Shown: positions 8,567 to 17,577, numbered from the stretch's first letter. The stretch is DNA of 64,000 bases from Alloacidobacterium sp035547425 (GCA_035547425.1 DASZUU010000008.1:80461-144460); one strand, 5' to 3'. A program made the numbers and translations. The notes: generated by a model not told the origin, from the letters alone.

Positions 8567-9949
8567 ATGATGACGGAAATCAAACATGAGATAGCAGGAG
8601 ATGTGACGCGACGCGGGTTTCTTCGACTTGGAACAATGGGCGCTGTTGCCATGAGCCTTTCCCATGCGGCTATGTCCGAAGGGCAAACGAGTACGGGGAC
8701 AAAGGAAGCAAAAGCGACCATGATCGACGTTCCTTTCGAAAGAGTGAATCCAAAGATCGGCATCATCGGCGTCGGTGGTCGAGGCACAAGTCTATTGCGC
8801 AACCTGTTGGGGGCTGATGCGCAAGTAGTAGCTGTATGCGATGTTGTGCAGGAGAAAGCGGCGCATGCGCAGTCGATGATTGAAAAAGCAGGTCAAAAGC
8901 CGCCGGAGCTTTATACCAAGGGCGATCATGCGTTTGAATCGCTGGTCGCACGAGATGATCTGAATCTTGTCATCATCGCGACTCCATGGAAATGGCACGT
9001 AGAGATGGCCGCCGCTGCCATGAAGCATGGGAAACATGCAGCTGTAGAAGTGCCTGCCGCGACAACTATCGAAGATTGCTGGAAGCTTGTTGACACTTCA
9101 GAGCAGACACGCAGGCATTGCATGATGCTTGAGAATTGCTGTTATGGCTATAACGAAACTCTGATTCTGCGCATGACGCATGCCGGATTATTCGGCGACC
9201 TTCTCTATGGAGAAGGGGCGTATATCCATGATTTGCGTGAAGAGTTGTTTTCCAATCAGGGCGAAGGTTTGTGGCGCCGTACGGTGCATACAGAACGCGA
9301 CGGTAACCTGTACCCGACGCATGGTCTTGGGCCGGTGGCAAATTATATGGGTATCCAGCGCGGCGACAGGTTTGACTACATCGTATCGATGAGCACGCCG
9401 CAACGTGGACTTGAAGCATATCGCAAGGCGCATATACTTCAGTCTGACCCCAGGTGGTCAGAGCATTACATTGATGGCGATATGAATACTTCTCTCATTA
9501 AGACGGCGAATGGGCTGACGATCACGCTAAAGCATGATGTCTCTAATCCGCATCCATATGACCGGATCAATACCATTGCCGGAACAAAAGGCGTTTTCAC
9601 AGATTATCCGCCAAGAATTTACTTTGATGGCCAGGCTGGGGGAGAGAATTGGGGCAGCATCGATGCTTATAAGCAATATCAGCATCCTCTTTGGAAGGAG
9701 GAAGGCGATATCGCACAGAAGTTAGGCGGGCATGGCGGTATGGACTACATCATGCTCTATCGGCTGTTACAGTGCATGAGAGAAGGATTGCCCCCGGATA
9801 TGGATGTATATGATGCGGCAACGTGGTCAGCTCCGGGCCCATTGAGCCGTATATCGGTAGCGCATGGAAGTGCACCGACACAGTTTCCCGACTTTACCCG
9901 CGGAAACTGGAAACAACGCACTGCTTCAGCGATCGCGACGCAATCCTAA
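8567..9949 (+). CDS. Tat-exported Gfo/Idh/MocA-fold protein, GH109-type glycosidase
   Basis: The protein is about 460 residues with a twin-arginine signal (TRRGFLRLGTMGAVAMS) and a Rossmann NAD-binding site (IGIIGVGGRGTSLL). It has the C-terminal oxidoreductase fold with the GGHGGMDYIM stretch characteristic of family GH109. GH109 enzymes are NAD-dependent alpha-N-acetylgalactosaminidases that use a redox-assisted elimination/addition mechanism, which explains an oxidoreductase fold in an exported glycosidase. Two consecutive ATGs occur; AGGA is better spaced for the second (8570). A strong terminator follows at 9964-10004, so the gene is probably monocistronic. Location: periplasm via Tat. 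Substrate specificity is inferred from family only. Confidence 0.8.
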   Translation: MMTEIKHEIAGDVTRRGFLRLGTMGAVAMSLSHAAMSEGQTSTGTKEAKATMIDVPFERVNPKIGIIGVGGRGTSLLRNLLGADAQVVAVCDVVQEKAAHAQSMIEKAGQKPPELYTKGDHAFESLVARDDLNLVIIATPWKWHVEMAAAAMKHGKHAAVEVPAATTIEDCWKLVDTSEQTRRHCMMLENCCYGYNETLILRMTHAGLFGDLLYGEGAYIHDLREELFSNQGEGLWRRTVHTERDGNLYPTHGLGPVANYMGIQRGDRFDYIVSMSTPQRGLEAYRKAHILQSDPRWSEHYIDGDMNTSLIKTANGLTITLKHDVSNPHPYDRINTIAGTKGVFTDYPPRIYFDGQAGGENWGSIDAYKQYQHPLWKEEGDIAQKLGGHGGMDYIMLYRLLQCMREGLPPDMDVYDAATWSAPGPLSRISVAHGSAPTQFPDFTRGNWKQRTASAIATQS

Positions 9950-9963
9950 CGTAAGCAGGTTTA

Positions 9964-10004
9964 AAAATCGCCACAGGTTATAAGTAATAGCCTGTGGCGA
10001 TTTT
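9964..10004 (+). terminator. Rho-independent terminator after the GH109-type gene
   Basis: A perfect 14-bp stem (AAAATCGCCACAGG / CCTGTGGCGATTTT) with a 13-nt loop ends in T residues, 14 nt past the stop codon. The A-run on the left arm would also let it work for the opposite strand. Confidence 0.85.
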
Positions 10005-10076
10005 GTTTGAACAGCCTTTGGGATTTTCTGCGAGTGAACTGAAGTTTTCATGGAACAGCGTGGCCGCGCATTTGTG

Positions 10077-10111
10077 ATCCCAGGCGCTTCTTTTATAAAG
10101 CAGCCTGGGAT
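10077..10111 (-). terminator. Hairpin downstream of ilvD
   Basis: The inverted repeat ATCCCAGGC / GCCTGGGAT (9-bp stem) encloses a loop of 17 nt, about 30 bp past the ilvD stop on the minus strand. There is no strong T-tract, so its terminator role is tentative. Confidence 0.5.
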
Positions 10112-10139
10112 GCAGAGATGATAGGTCAGTTTGTAGTCT

Positions 10140-12002
10140 CTAAGCCCGACTCAGCTGTGCAAGGTCGCGTACAGCGCCACGATCCGCAGAAGTAGCCATA
10201 GCTGCATAAGCCTTTAATGCTGCCGAGACAACCCGCTGCCGGTTTTGCGGCTTCCATGCAGATCCCTGACGGGCTTCCATGGCGGAGCGGCGCGCTGCAA
10301 GCTCCGAATCAGAAATATTCAGCTGGATGCTGCGATTGGGAATGTCGATGTGGATGGTGTCGCCATCCTGAACCAACGCTATCGTGCCACCATCGGCGGC
10401 CTCAGGAGAGGCATGGCCGATTACCAATCCGGATGACCCACCCGAAAAACGTCCATCCGTAAAAAGTGCGCAGACTTTTCCTAATCCTTTGGATTTGAGA
10501 TACGAAGTGGGGTAAAGCATTTCCTGCATACCCGGACCGCCCTTCGGGCCCTCATAACGAATGATGACCACATCTCCGGCTTTAACTTTGTCACCGAGGA
10601 TGCCCTCAACCGCATCTTCCTGGCTCTCGAAGACGCGAGCCTTGCCTGTGAATACCCACTGAGATTCGTCTACTCCGGCGGTTTTTACAATGCAACCTTT
10701 CTCCGCGAGATTTCCGTAAAGTACGGCTAAACCGCCATCTTTGGAATAGGCGTGTTCCTTATCCCGAATGCAACCACTCTTACGATCGAGGTCCAGGGAT
10801 TCAAAGGTCGATTCCTGGCTAAAGGCAACCGTGGTTGGAATGCCGCCGGGAGCTGCGCGGAAAAAGGTGTGAGCTTCCTCATTGCCACTTCCATTTACAT
10901 CCCAGCGGGCGATGGCTTCTCCCAGGGTTCCACTATGTACGTTTCCACAGGAGAGGTCGAGCAGTCCGGCGCGAGCCAGCTCGCCCATAATTCCTAGAAT
11001 GCCTCCAGCGCGATGCACGTCTTCAATGTGATATTTGTCGGTAGCGGGTGCGGCCTTACACAAGCAGGGCACTCTTCGGGAAATACGATCGATATCCGAC
11101 ATGGTGAAATCCACTTGAGCTTCCTGCGCGGCTGCCAGCAGATGCAACACTGTGTTCGTCGATCCGCCCATCGCTACATCCAATGTCATGGCATTTTCAA
11201 AAGCCTTTTTGGTTGCAATGCTGCGCGGTAGAACAGAAGCATCCTCTTCCTGATAATAGCGACGGCAAAGATCGACGATAAGACGTCCTGCCTGCTCGAA
11301 GAGATTTTTGCGCCATGCATGGGTAGCGACGATGGTGCCGTTGCCCGGCAGCGATAAACCGATGGCCTCCGTCAGACAATTCATCGAGTTAGCGGTAAAC
11401 ATGCCGGAACACGAGCCGCAGGTGGGACAGGCATTGCGCTCAACTTCTGCCGCTTCCGCATCGCTGATATTGGGATCAGCTGCCTTGACCATTGCATCAA
11501 TCAAGTCAATTTTGGCAACAATCTGGCCATTTGCAGGCGACTTGATTTTGCCGGCCTCCATCGGGCCGCCGGAGACAAATACCACTGGAATATTCAGCCG
11601 CATGGCTGCCATCAACATGCCGGGGGTGATCTTGTCGCAATTGGAGATGCATACCATGGCGTCGGCACAGTGCGCATTCACCATATATTCCACAGAATCT
11701 GCAATAAGCTCGCGTGAAGGCAAGGAATACAACATGCCTCCATGTCCCATAGCAATGCCGTCGTCTACAGCGATCGTATTGAATTCCTTGGCGACGCCGC
11801 CTGCTCCTTCAATCTCTTTACTAACCAGGGCGCCCAGATCGCGTAAATGTACGTGGCCTGGGACAAACTGCGTAAATGAATTCACCACGGCGATGATCGG
11901 CTTTCCGAAATCCTGATCTTTCATGCCGGTGGCACGCCAAAGGGCACGAGCCCCTGCCATATTACGGCCATGTGTCGATGTGCGGGAACGATATTCAGGC
12001 AT
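10140..12002 (-). CDS. ilvD: Dihydroxy-acid dehydratase
   Basis: This 620-residue enzyme dehydrates 2,3-dihydroxy-3-methylvalerate or -isovalerate to the 2-keto acid in isoleucine/valine synthesis. The iron-sulphur ligands are visible in CISNCDKITPGMLMA and CPTCGSCSGMFTANSMNCL. The IlvD/Edd signatures GGSTNTVLHLLA and TDGRFSGGSSGLVIGH are also present. The length is usual for the family and favours IlvD over the related Edd. No Shine-Dalgarno precedes the ATG. A TATAAT-like box on the minus strand at 12015-12020 would place the transcription start only a few bases before the ATG, so a near-leaderless message is possible. No leader peptide or T-box-like structure was found. Confidence 0.95.
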   Translation of the reverse strand: MPEYRSRTSTHGRNMAGARALWRATGMKDQDFGKPIIAVVNSFTQFVPGHVHLRDLGALVSKEIEGAGGVAKEFNTIAVDDGIAMGHGGMLYSLPSRELIADSVEYMVNAHCADAMVCISNCDKITPGMLMAAMRLNIPVVFVSGGPMEAGKIKSPANGQIVAKIDLIDAMVKAADPNISDAEAAEVERNACPTCGSCSGMFTANSMNCLTEAIGLSLPGNGTIVATHAWRKNLFEQAGRLIVDLCRRYYQEEDASVLPRSIATKKAFENAMTLDVAMGGSTNTVLHLLAAAQEAQVDFTMSDIDRISRRVPCLCKAAPATDKYHIEDVHRAGGILGIMGELARAGLLDLSCGNVHSGTLGEAIARWDVNGSGNEEAHTFFRAAPGGIPTTVAFSQESTFESLDLDRKSGCIRDKEHAYSKDGGLAVLYGNLAEKGCIVKTAGVDESQWVFTGKARVFESQEDAVEGILGDKVKAGDVVIIRYEGPKGGPGMQEMLYPTSYLKSKGLGKVCALFTDGRFSGGSSGLVIGHASPEAADGGTIALVQDGDTIHIDIPNRSIQLNISDSELAARRSAMEARQGSAWKPQNRQRVVSAALKAYAAMATSADRGAVRDLAQLSRA

Positions 12003-12134
12003 AGTTATAGATCGATTATAGATGTCGGATCTCTATCTCGCACGCCGAGTCATGATAATGAACTGCTCGCAAAGTCGTCCCGATATAGAGTAGATTCGCA
12101 GCCTGCGTGGGGCGGTTTATTCAGGATGTGCTCT

Positions 12135-13208
12135 CTATGGCTGGTTGAAGAGAATCGGTTGCAGTGAATGATTTTCTACATCCCGGAAATTGCTAAGACC
12201 TACTCCAACCAGGCGATAGAGTTGATGGACATGGTTATCGACTCGTTCTCGAAGAGCCAACGCCATATTTGTTAAGTCTTCACATGAAGCAAGCGGCGTA
12301 GTGAAGGTGTGACTTCTAGTGAGAATCTGAAATTCCTTAGTCTTTAATTTCAGAACCACGGTACAGGCAACGCGGTTCTCCTTGCGAGAGGCCAGCCAGA
12401 CTTTTTCCGACAACCGACGAATCATTGGCTCGGTCTCTTCGAGTGAGATGTCGCGTTCAAATGTATCTTCTGCCGAGATGGACTTGGTCGGCCTAAAGGG
12501 AACAACAGGGCTATGATCGATGCCGCGGGCGAGTTGATAGAGCCTTGCGCCATAACGACCGAAGCATTCTTCAAGCACTACGGCATCAAGATTGCGGAGA
12601 TCTCCAACAGTCTTCACCCCAATCTCTTCCATTCGCTTCTCAGTAACCTTGCCGACACCGGGAATGCGGCCCACAGGCAGAGGTGTAAGAAAGCTTTCAA
12701 CTTCTTCAGGCTGGATTATGAACAGGCCATCGGGCTTTTTCCAATCAGATGCAATTTTTGCCAGGAACTTGTTCGGGGCTACTCCAGCAGAAGCTGTCAG
12801 ATGTAGCTCCTCGCGAATCTGCTGGCGGATAGCTTTTGCTACGCGTGTTGCCGTTGGCAAACCTGTTTTGTTTTGGGTGACATCCAGATATGCTTCATCA
12901 AGGGAAAGCGGTTCGAGCAAATCGGTGTGACGTCGAAATATTTCACGAACACTCTGCGAGACGGCACGGTAGCGCGCAAAATCGGGCGGTATGAAGATAG
13001 CCTCCGGACACAGGCGCTCCGCACTGACAGCGGGCATGGCCGAGCGCACGCCGAATTTTCGCGCTTCATACGATGCAGCGCAAACGACCGAACGATTGCC
13101 TTTCCATGCAACAACAACAGGTTTCCCACGCAAGCCTGGATCATCGCGCTGCTCTACCGAGGCGTAGAAGGCGTCCATGTCAATGTGGACAATTTTTCGC
13201 GACTTCAT
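12135..13208 (-). CDS. dinB: DNA polymerase IV (Y-family translesion polymerase)
   Basis: This 357-residue Y-family polymerase has catalytic carboxylates in HIDMDAFYASVEQ at the N-terminus and SLDEAYLDV in the palm. The HhH region reads LPVGRIPGVGKVTEKRMEEIGV and a little-finger domain follows. The ATG at 13208 is chosen over an upstream in-frame start because the protein then begins MKSRKIVHIDMDAF, as in the family, with GGAG just upstream. The gene is divergent from the PD-(D/E)XK-like gene with only 45 bp between starts. That gap contains a direct repeat ATTC-N7-GTTC resembling the alphaproteobacterial LexA box, which would fit SOS control. Function is firm; regulation is inferred. Confidence 0.93.
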   Translation of the reverse strand: MKSRKIVHIDMDAFYASVEQRDDPGLRGKPVVVAWKGNRSVVCAASYEARKFGVRSAMPAVSAERLCPEAIFIPPDFARYRAVSQSVREIFRRHTDLLEPLSLDEAYLDVTQNKTGLPTATRVAKAIRQQIREELHLTASAGVAPNKFLAKIASDWKKPDGLFIIQPEEVESFLTPLPVGRIPGVGKVTEKRMEEIGVKTVGDLRNLDAVVLEECFGRYGARLYQLARGIDHSPVVPFRPTKSISAEDTFERDISLEETEPMIRRLSEKVWLASRKENRVACTVVLKLKTKEFQILTRSHTFTTPLASCEDLTNMALALRERVDNHVHQLYRLVGVGLSNFRDVENHSLQPILFNQP

Positions 13209-13222
13209 CTGCTCCACTGCGT

Positions 13223-13237
13223 ATTCGCCTCCTGTTC
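13223..13237. promoter_or_regulatory. Candidate LexA-like direct repeat in the dinB divergent promoter
   Basis: ATTC-GCCTCCT-GTTC matches the GTTC-N7-GTTC direct-repeat pattern at 7 of 8 fixed positions and lies 15 bp from the dinB start codon. It also sits within a longer direct repeat, TTCGCCT-CCTG-TTCGCCT minus overlap. Whether the local LexA uses this motif is unknown. Confidence 0.35.
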
Positions 13238-13253
13238 GCCTATTATAGAAAGC

Positions 13254-14129
13254 ATGCGCGGTTCGGAACAATCCAATTTCCATGTTCCGGAAGGCATTTG
13301 CCTGCGGACTGAGCTAAGTCTTCGAGCTCTCGAATTCGCTAAGGCACAGAGACTGCTCTATGACCGAACGGACGGCTCTGTTCCAGGAGTGATATTTGGA
13401 GTGGATGACAACGGCCGGCATGGAAATTTCTATCCGGCGTCCTATCGAGAGATCATCGGTCATCTGCAATGGAGGCTGCGGCTTGACAAAGTTCACACGG
13501 CGTTCAAGAAGGCACGCGCGCGTGCAGATTGGCACTGGAGAGAGCTCGACTGCGCTCATAGTTCCGATGCACTGCTCATGAGCATCTTTTGTCATCCTGG
13601 TATCATCACCTCTCCACGTGTCCGCGCAATGCTCGGAATCGAATCTTGCGGAATGCCGGAATTCGGATTTAAGCCGCGAACGCCACTACAGAACGGCAAG
13701 CACGACCATACCGAAATTGATATGAGGATCGATCACTTGCTGGTTGAAGCTAAATTGACAGAATCCGATTTTCAGTCAGCGAGGAGCGATCTTATTTTGC
13801 GATATCGGGATTTGGAAACGGTGTTTGACGTGGGCGATTTTCCCTTACGAAATGGAAAGTTTTGCGGTTATCAATTAATACGCGGAACGCTGGCGGCCTA
13901 CGCAACCGATGCCTCATTTTGTGTCTTCTGTGATGCTCGTCGTCCTGACTTAATTGAAGCGTGGTATCGAATTATCCGTGCTGTTCGCCTCTTCGACTTC
14001 CGTTCTCGCTTAAAGCTGCTTACTTGGCAGGAGTTGGTTGAGGCGCTCCCATGTGATTTGCAATTATTTTTAGCTGTCAAGTACGGCATTTATCCATCGC
14101 CTCATAATCTGCCGCTTACAGGCGGATAA
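13254..14129 (+). CDS. Uncharacterised protein with PD-(D/E)XK nuclease-like active site
   Basis: This 291-residue protein has a typical PD-(D/E)XK core: acidic residues in HTEIDMRID followed by HLLVEAKL, giving Asp160, Glu165 and Lys167 in the D-x4-ExK arrangement. A conserved-looking hydrophobic strand and a Gln in LTESDFQ follow. It resembles restriction-endonuclease-like hypothetical proteins; no methyltransferase gene is adjacent. The frame extends upstream to 12873, but that part is antisense to dinB, so the ATG at 13254 is used. Its ribosome-binding site is weak. Divergence from dinB with a 45-bp shared promoter hints at a DNA-damage-linked role, which is inference. The stop overlaps the convergent DUF296 gene by 14 bp. 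Confidence 0.6.
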   Translation: MRGSEQSNFHVPEGICLRTELSLRALEFAKAQRLLYDRTDGSVPGVIFGVDDNGRHGNFYPASYREIIGHLQWRLRLDKVHTAFKKARARADWHWRELDCAHSSDALLMSIFCHPGIITSPRVRAMLGIESCGMPEFGFKPRTPLQNGKHDHTEIDMRIDHLLVEAKLTESDFQSARSDLILRYRDLETVFDVGDFPLRNGKFCGYQLIRGTLAAYATDASFCVFCDARRPDLIEAWYRIIRAVRLFDFRSRLKLLTWQELVEALPCDLQLFLAVKYGIYPSPHNLPLTGG

Positions 14130-14547
14130 GTGCGAGCCCGGACTCAGGATCGATTTCTTTTTGAAGGTGCTGTGGGCTTTCGGTAATGACGATCTCGCAT
14201 GTCGGTCGAACCGTTGCGTTTAGCAGATGGCCGCCGTGAGCTGTGCCATCCCTGCGCCCAATAACTAGGTGAGCATGAATTTGCGGCTCACTATTTTTAA
14301 ATGCGATATCTCCGATCAACGACAGCAACTCCACCTGTTCGTGAAGCGCAACAGAGGTTTCGTATTTCTTGGTTTCCCAATTGAACCAGCCTAGCGCAGC
14401 ATCACTGAGAGCACCGATCGCTTTGAAACTGCTCGCTGATAGCTGCTCGGTCTTCGCAAAGCTTTTCAGTGAGGAGAGAAGTTCGTCGCCGGTATCGAGA
14501 ATTAACACAAAAGTTTTCGGAATAGCGGCAATTTGTTTTGAATGCAT
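14116..14547 (-). CDS. PPC/DUF296 domain protein
   Basis: This 143-residue protein is a single PPC (plants and prokaryotes conserved, DUF296) domain, recognised from LDTGDELLSSLKSFAK, the ASSFKAIGALSDAALGWF strand and the His-rich IHAHLVIGRRDGTAHGGHL. Bacterial members form trimers and are often described as DNA-binding or metal-binding, but their role is not settled. The ATG is well supported by GGAGG a few bases upstream. It is divergent from the ThDP enzyme across 147 bp and overlaps the preceding convergent gene by 14 bp. Confidence 0.8.
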   Translation of the reverse strand: MHSKQIAAIPKTFVLILDTGDELLSSLKSFAKTEQLSASSFKAIGALSDAALGWFNWETKKYETSVALHEQVELLSLIGDIAFKNSEPQIHAHLVIGRRDGTAHGGHLLNATVRPTCEIVITESPQHLQKEIDPESGLALIRL

Positions 14548-14694
14548 CCTGCCCTCCAGGCAGTGGGATGCGAAAGTTCGGCTCTATGTGCGCATTTCGT
14601 CTGCTTGTTTACTCAGTTATCAAACCCCTACCCGAGAATGCGCGTCCAACCATATGTCCAGACTGAGCGGACTATTCCCGTTTCGGAGACATTG

Positions 14695-16440
14695 ATGACC
14701 AACGCATCTGACGTACTTGTAGAGCGACTTCTAGCCTGGGGCGTGGACACAATATTCGGCCTGCCGGGAGACGGCATCAATGGCGTTTTCGAAGCTCTTC
14801 GCTTAAAGAAAGATCGGATACGGTTTATCCATGTTCGACATGAGGAGGCAGCCGCTTTCATGGCATGTGCCTATGCGAAGTTCACCGGGAGATTAGGAGT
14901 ATGTATTGCGACTTCCGGACCCGGCGGGATTCATCTTCTGAATGGCCTGTACGATGCGAAAATGGACCACGCCCCTGTTCTTGCCATCACTGGCCTCCAA
15001 CATAGCGACCTGGTGGGCACGTTTACGCAGCAGGACGTGGCGCTCGACAAGCTGTTTATGGATGTGGCTGTCTACAACGAGCGCATTATGAGCGGCGCAC
15101 ACATGGAGAGCGTAGCTGATCTCGCAATCCGCAGCGCGCTTTCTGCGCGCGGTGTAGCTCATATTACGATTCCAGTCGATGTTCAAGTTCAGGAAATTAA
15201 AAAAGGCCGGTCGGATCGAAATCCAATTCATCACACGTCCGCAGTGCCGGCTTACTTTGATCAGGTCCCGGCGCGAATTGAGCTCGAGCATGCAGCGGAC
15301 ATTCTCAATCGCGGAAAGAAGATTGCAATCCTAACCGGTCAGGGAGCGCTGCATGCGACCCAGGAGCTCGAAGAACTGGCCGAGACACTGGGCGCGCCGA
15401 TTATTAAGGCTCTGCTTGGGAAAGCTGCTGTGCCGGATGATAGTCCATATACGACAGGTGGAATTGGTCTTCTTGGGACCGAACCTTCACAAGAAGCTAT
15501 TGAGGGTTGCGATACGCTTCTGATGGTAGGAACATCCTTTCCGTATATCGAATTTCTTCCGGAGCCTGGTTCCGTCAAGTGCGTGCAGATTGATATCGAT
15601 CCGCAGAGAATCAGCCTGCGCCATCCAGCTGATGTAGGCCTCGTCGGAGACACGAAGAATACAATTCGCGCCTTGCTTCCTCTGCTTAAAAAACATGAAA
15701 AAGATTTTCTGGAAAAGGCGCAGAAAGCCAAAGCTGAATGGCAGAAGCTTATGGAAGAACGCGGCACCCGGACAGACAAGCCCATGAAGCCGCAGGTAGT
15801 GGGCTGGGAGTTGGGCAAGCGCATTCCATCCAATGCCATCGTCACTTCAGATTCAGGAACGATCACAACGTGGTGGGCGCGATATGTGCCTTCGCTACGC
15901 GGACAGAAGCACAGCTGTTCGGGTAATCTTGCGACGATGGCTTGCGGCTTGCCCTATGCAATTGCCGCAGCGGTCGCGTATCCCGACCGGCCTGTTTATT
16001 GCATCATCGGCGATGGTGGGCTGAGCATGTTGCTGGGCGAATTGATTACAGTCGCCGCGTACAAGCTCAATATCAAGATCATCGTCATCAAAAACAATAC
16101 GTTGGGCCAGATCAAGTGGGAGCAGATGGTCTTTCTCGGAAACCCTGAATACGCATGCGATCTTCATCCTGCGGACTTCGTGGCGATCGCGCGGGGCGCA
16201 GGCATAGATGCAATGCAGATCGAAGATCCCGCGAGCTGCGGCTCACAGCTGGATAGTGTGGTGAATCGACCGGGGCCGGTGCTTATTGAGGCAGTGGTCG
16301 ACCAGTTCACGCCTCCCATGCCGGCAAAAATTAAAGCTTCTCAGGCGCTCAAGCTGGCAGAGGCTCTGGTGCGCGGCGAGCCGAATCGCATGAAAATCGC
16401 TCTGACAAATGCGCATGATACAGTGCGCGAGCTTGTATGA
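14695..16440 (+). CDS. Thiamine-diphosphate-dependent enzyme, pyruvate oxidase/acetolactate synthase-like
   Basis: This 581-residue protein has the three domains of the POX/ALS superfamily. The N-terminal Pyr domain carries the catalytic Glu50 in RHEEAAAF. A central TH3 domain follows, then a C-terminal PP domain with the ThDP motif GDGG (439-442) and NN about 28 residues later. The ATG at 14695 is preferred: GGAG lies upstream and MTNASDVLVERLLAWGV is the usual beginning. Of the superfamily it looks closest to PoxB-type pyruvate oxidases, but substrate and quinone use cannot be read, and no clear C-terminal lipid-binding helix is evident. It is the first gene of a five-gene operon; 27 bp to the enolase-superfamily gene. 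Confidence 0.8.
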   Translation: MTNASDVLVERLLAWGVDTIFGLPGDGINGVFEALRLKKDRIRFIHVRHEEAAAFMACAYAKFTGRLGVCIATSGPGGIHLLNGLYDAKMDHAPVLAITGLQHSDLVGTFTQQDVALDKLFMDVAVYNERIMSGAHMESVADLAIRSALSARGVAHITIPVDVQVQEIKKGRSDRNPIHHTSAVPAYFDQVPARIELEHAADILNRGKKIAILTGQGALHATQELEELAETLGAPIIKALLGKAAVPDDSPYTTGGIGLLGTEPSQEAIEGCDTLLMVGTSFPYIEFLPEPGSVKCVQIDIDPQRISLRHPADVGLVGDTKNTIRALLPLLKKHEKDFLEKAQKAKAEWQKLMEERGTRTDKPMKPQVVGWELGKRIPSNAIVTSDSGTITTWWARYVPSLRGQKHSCSGNLATMACGLPYAIAAAVAYPDRPVYCIIGDGGLSMLLGELITVAAYKLNIKIIVIKNNTLGQIKWEQMVFLGNPEYACDLHPADFVAIARGAGIDAMQIEDPASCGSQLDSVVNRPGPVLIEAVVDQFTPPMPAKIKASQALKLAEALVRGEPNRMKIALTNAHDTVRELV

Positions 16441-16467
16441 ATTATCCAATGAGGAGCCGTCCCGCGC

Positions 16468-17577
16468 ATGCCATCATCAGCAAGTTCGATAGAGAAGGTA
16501 GAGGTTTCTGCTTACACCATATCGACGGATGCGCCCGAAGGCGATGGCACTTTGCGATGGGATTCTACGACTCTCATCCTTTGCGAAATTCATGCAGAAG
16601 GGCAGATCGGAATTGGTTATACCTATGGCCATGCGGCGACCGCAGCGGTTGCTGATCACCTCGCAGCCAAATGTCTTCTGCGTCACTCAGCATTCGACAT
16701 TCCCGCCCTTTATGCTTCCATGCTGGCGCAGATTCGCAATGAAGGGAATAGCGGAATTGCCTCGATGGCGCTCTCAGCACTCGATGTGGCGCTGTGGGAT
16801 ATTAAAGCAAAGATAGTTGGTTGCGCTCTCGCGGATCTTTTTGGCTCGGTTCACACAAGCGTAACGGCATATGGGAGCGGAGGATTTACCACTTACAGTC
16901 ATGAGCAGTTGGCTGCGCAGCTTTCCGGCTGGGCGGCGCAAGGTTTGCAGTGCGTAAAAATGAAGATCGGCGCCCAACCCACGGCAGATGTAGAGAGAGT
17001 TCGCATAGCGCGGGAAGCCATCGGCCCGTCTGTAAATTTGTTTGTTGATGCAAACGGCGCCTATGATGCCCGCCAGGCGATCTCCTTTGCAAATCAATTT
17101 GAAGCATTCAACGTTACATGGTTTGAAGAGCCCGTAAGCTCGGATGATCTGGACGGCATGCGACGGGTGCGCGACAGGGCTCCCCATGCCATGGAGATAG
17201 CGGCTGGGGAGTACGGTTACAACTCTTTATATTTTCGGCGGATGCTCGAGGCAGAAGCCGTGGATGTCTTGCAACTGGATGGAACGCGTTGCAAAGGGTT
17301 CACCGGATTTTTGGAAGGAGCCGCAATTGCGGCTAGCTTCGGATGTCCTGTTTCTGCGCATTGCGCTCCGTCCTTGCATATGCACGTCGGATGTGCGATT
17401 CCCCAGTTTCGTCATGTTGAATATTTCCACGATCATGCGCGCATTGAAGAAGTGCTCTTCGATGGATTTATCGCACCCGTGAACGGACAGATGAAACCAG
17501 ACCGCTCACGGCCCGGTATGGGTATCAGCTTTAAGCATGTTGATGCAGAACGGTTCCTGGTGTGGAGAAGTCAATGA
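16468..17577 (+). CDS. Enolase-superfamily enzyme (mandelate racemase/muconate lactonizing-like)
   Basis: This 369-residue protein is a complete mandelate-racemase-subgroup enzyme. It shows the KxK base (Lys164/Lys166 in CVKMKIG), metal ligands Asp194 (FVDANG), Glu220 (WFEEP) and Glu248 (AAGE), and His298 in SAHCAPSLH, numbering almost identical to mandelate racemase. These enzymes abstract the alpha-proton of a carboxylate; in soil bacteria many are sugar-acid dehydratases. GGAG precedes the ATG. The neighbouring GMC dehydrogenase and ThDP enzyme suggest a sugar-acid or aldonate pathway, an inference that sequence alone cannot settle. Confidence 0.85.
   Translation: MPSSASSIEKVEVSAYTISTDAPEGDGTLRWDSTTLILCEIHAEGQIGIGYTYGHAATAAVADHLAAKCLLRHSAFDIPALYASMLAQIRNEGNSGIASMALSALDVALWDIKAKIVGCALADLFGSVHTSVTAYGSGGFTTYSHEQLAAQLSGWAAQGLQCVKMKIGAQPTADVERVRIAREAIGPSVNLFVDANGAYDARQAISFANQFEAFNVTWFEEPVSSDDLDGMRRVRDRAPHAMEIAAGEYGYNSLYFRRMLEAEAVDVLQLDGTRCKGFTGFLEGAAIAASFGCPVSAHCAPSLHMHVGCAIPQFRHVEYFHDHARIEEVLFDGFIAPVNGQMKPDRSRPGMGISFKHVDAERFLVWRSQ

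Noticed and set aside
12873..13253. N-terminal extension of the PD-(D/E)XK-like frame
   Set aside because: The extension is antisense to dinB and lacks any family similarity; the gene is started at 13254.
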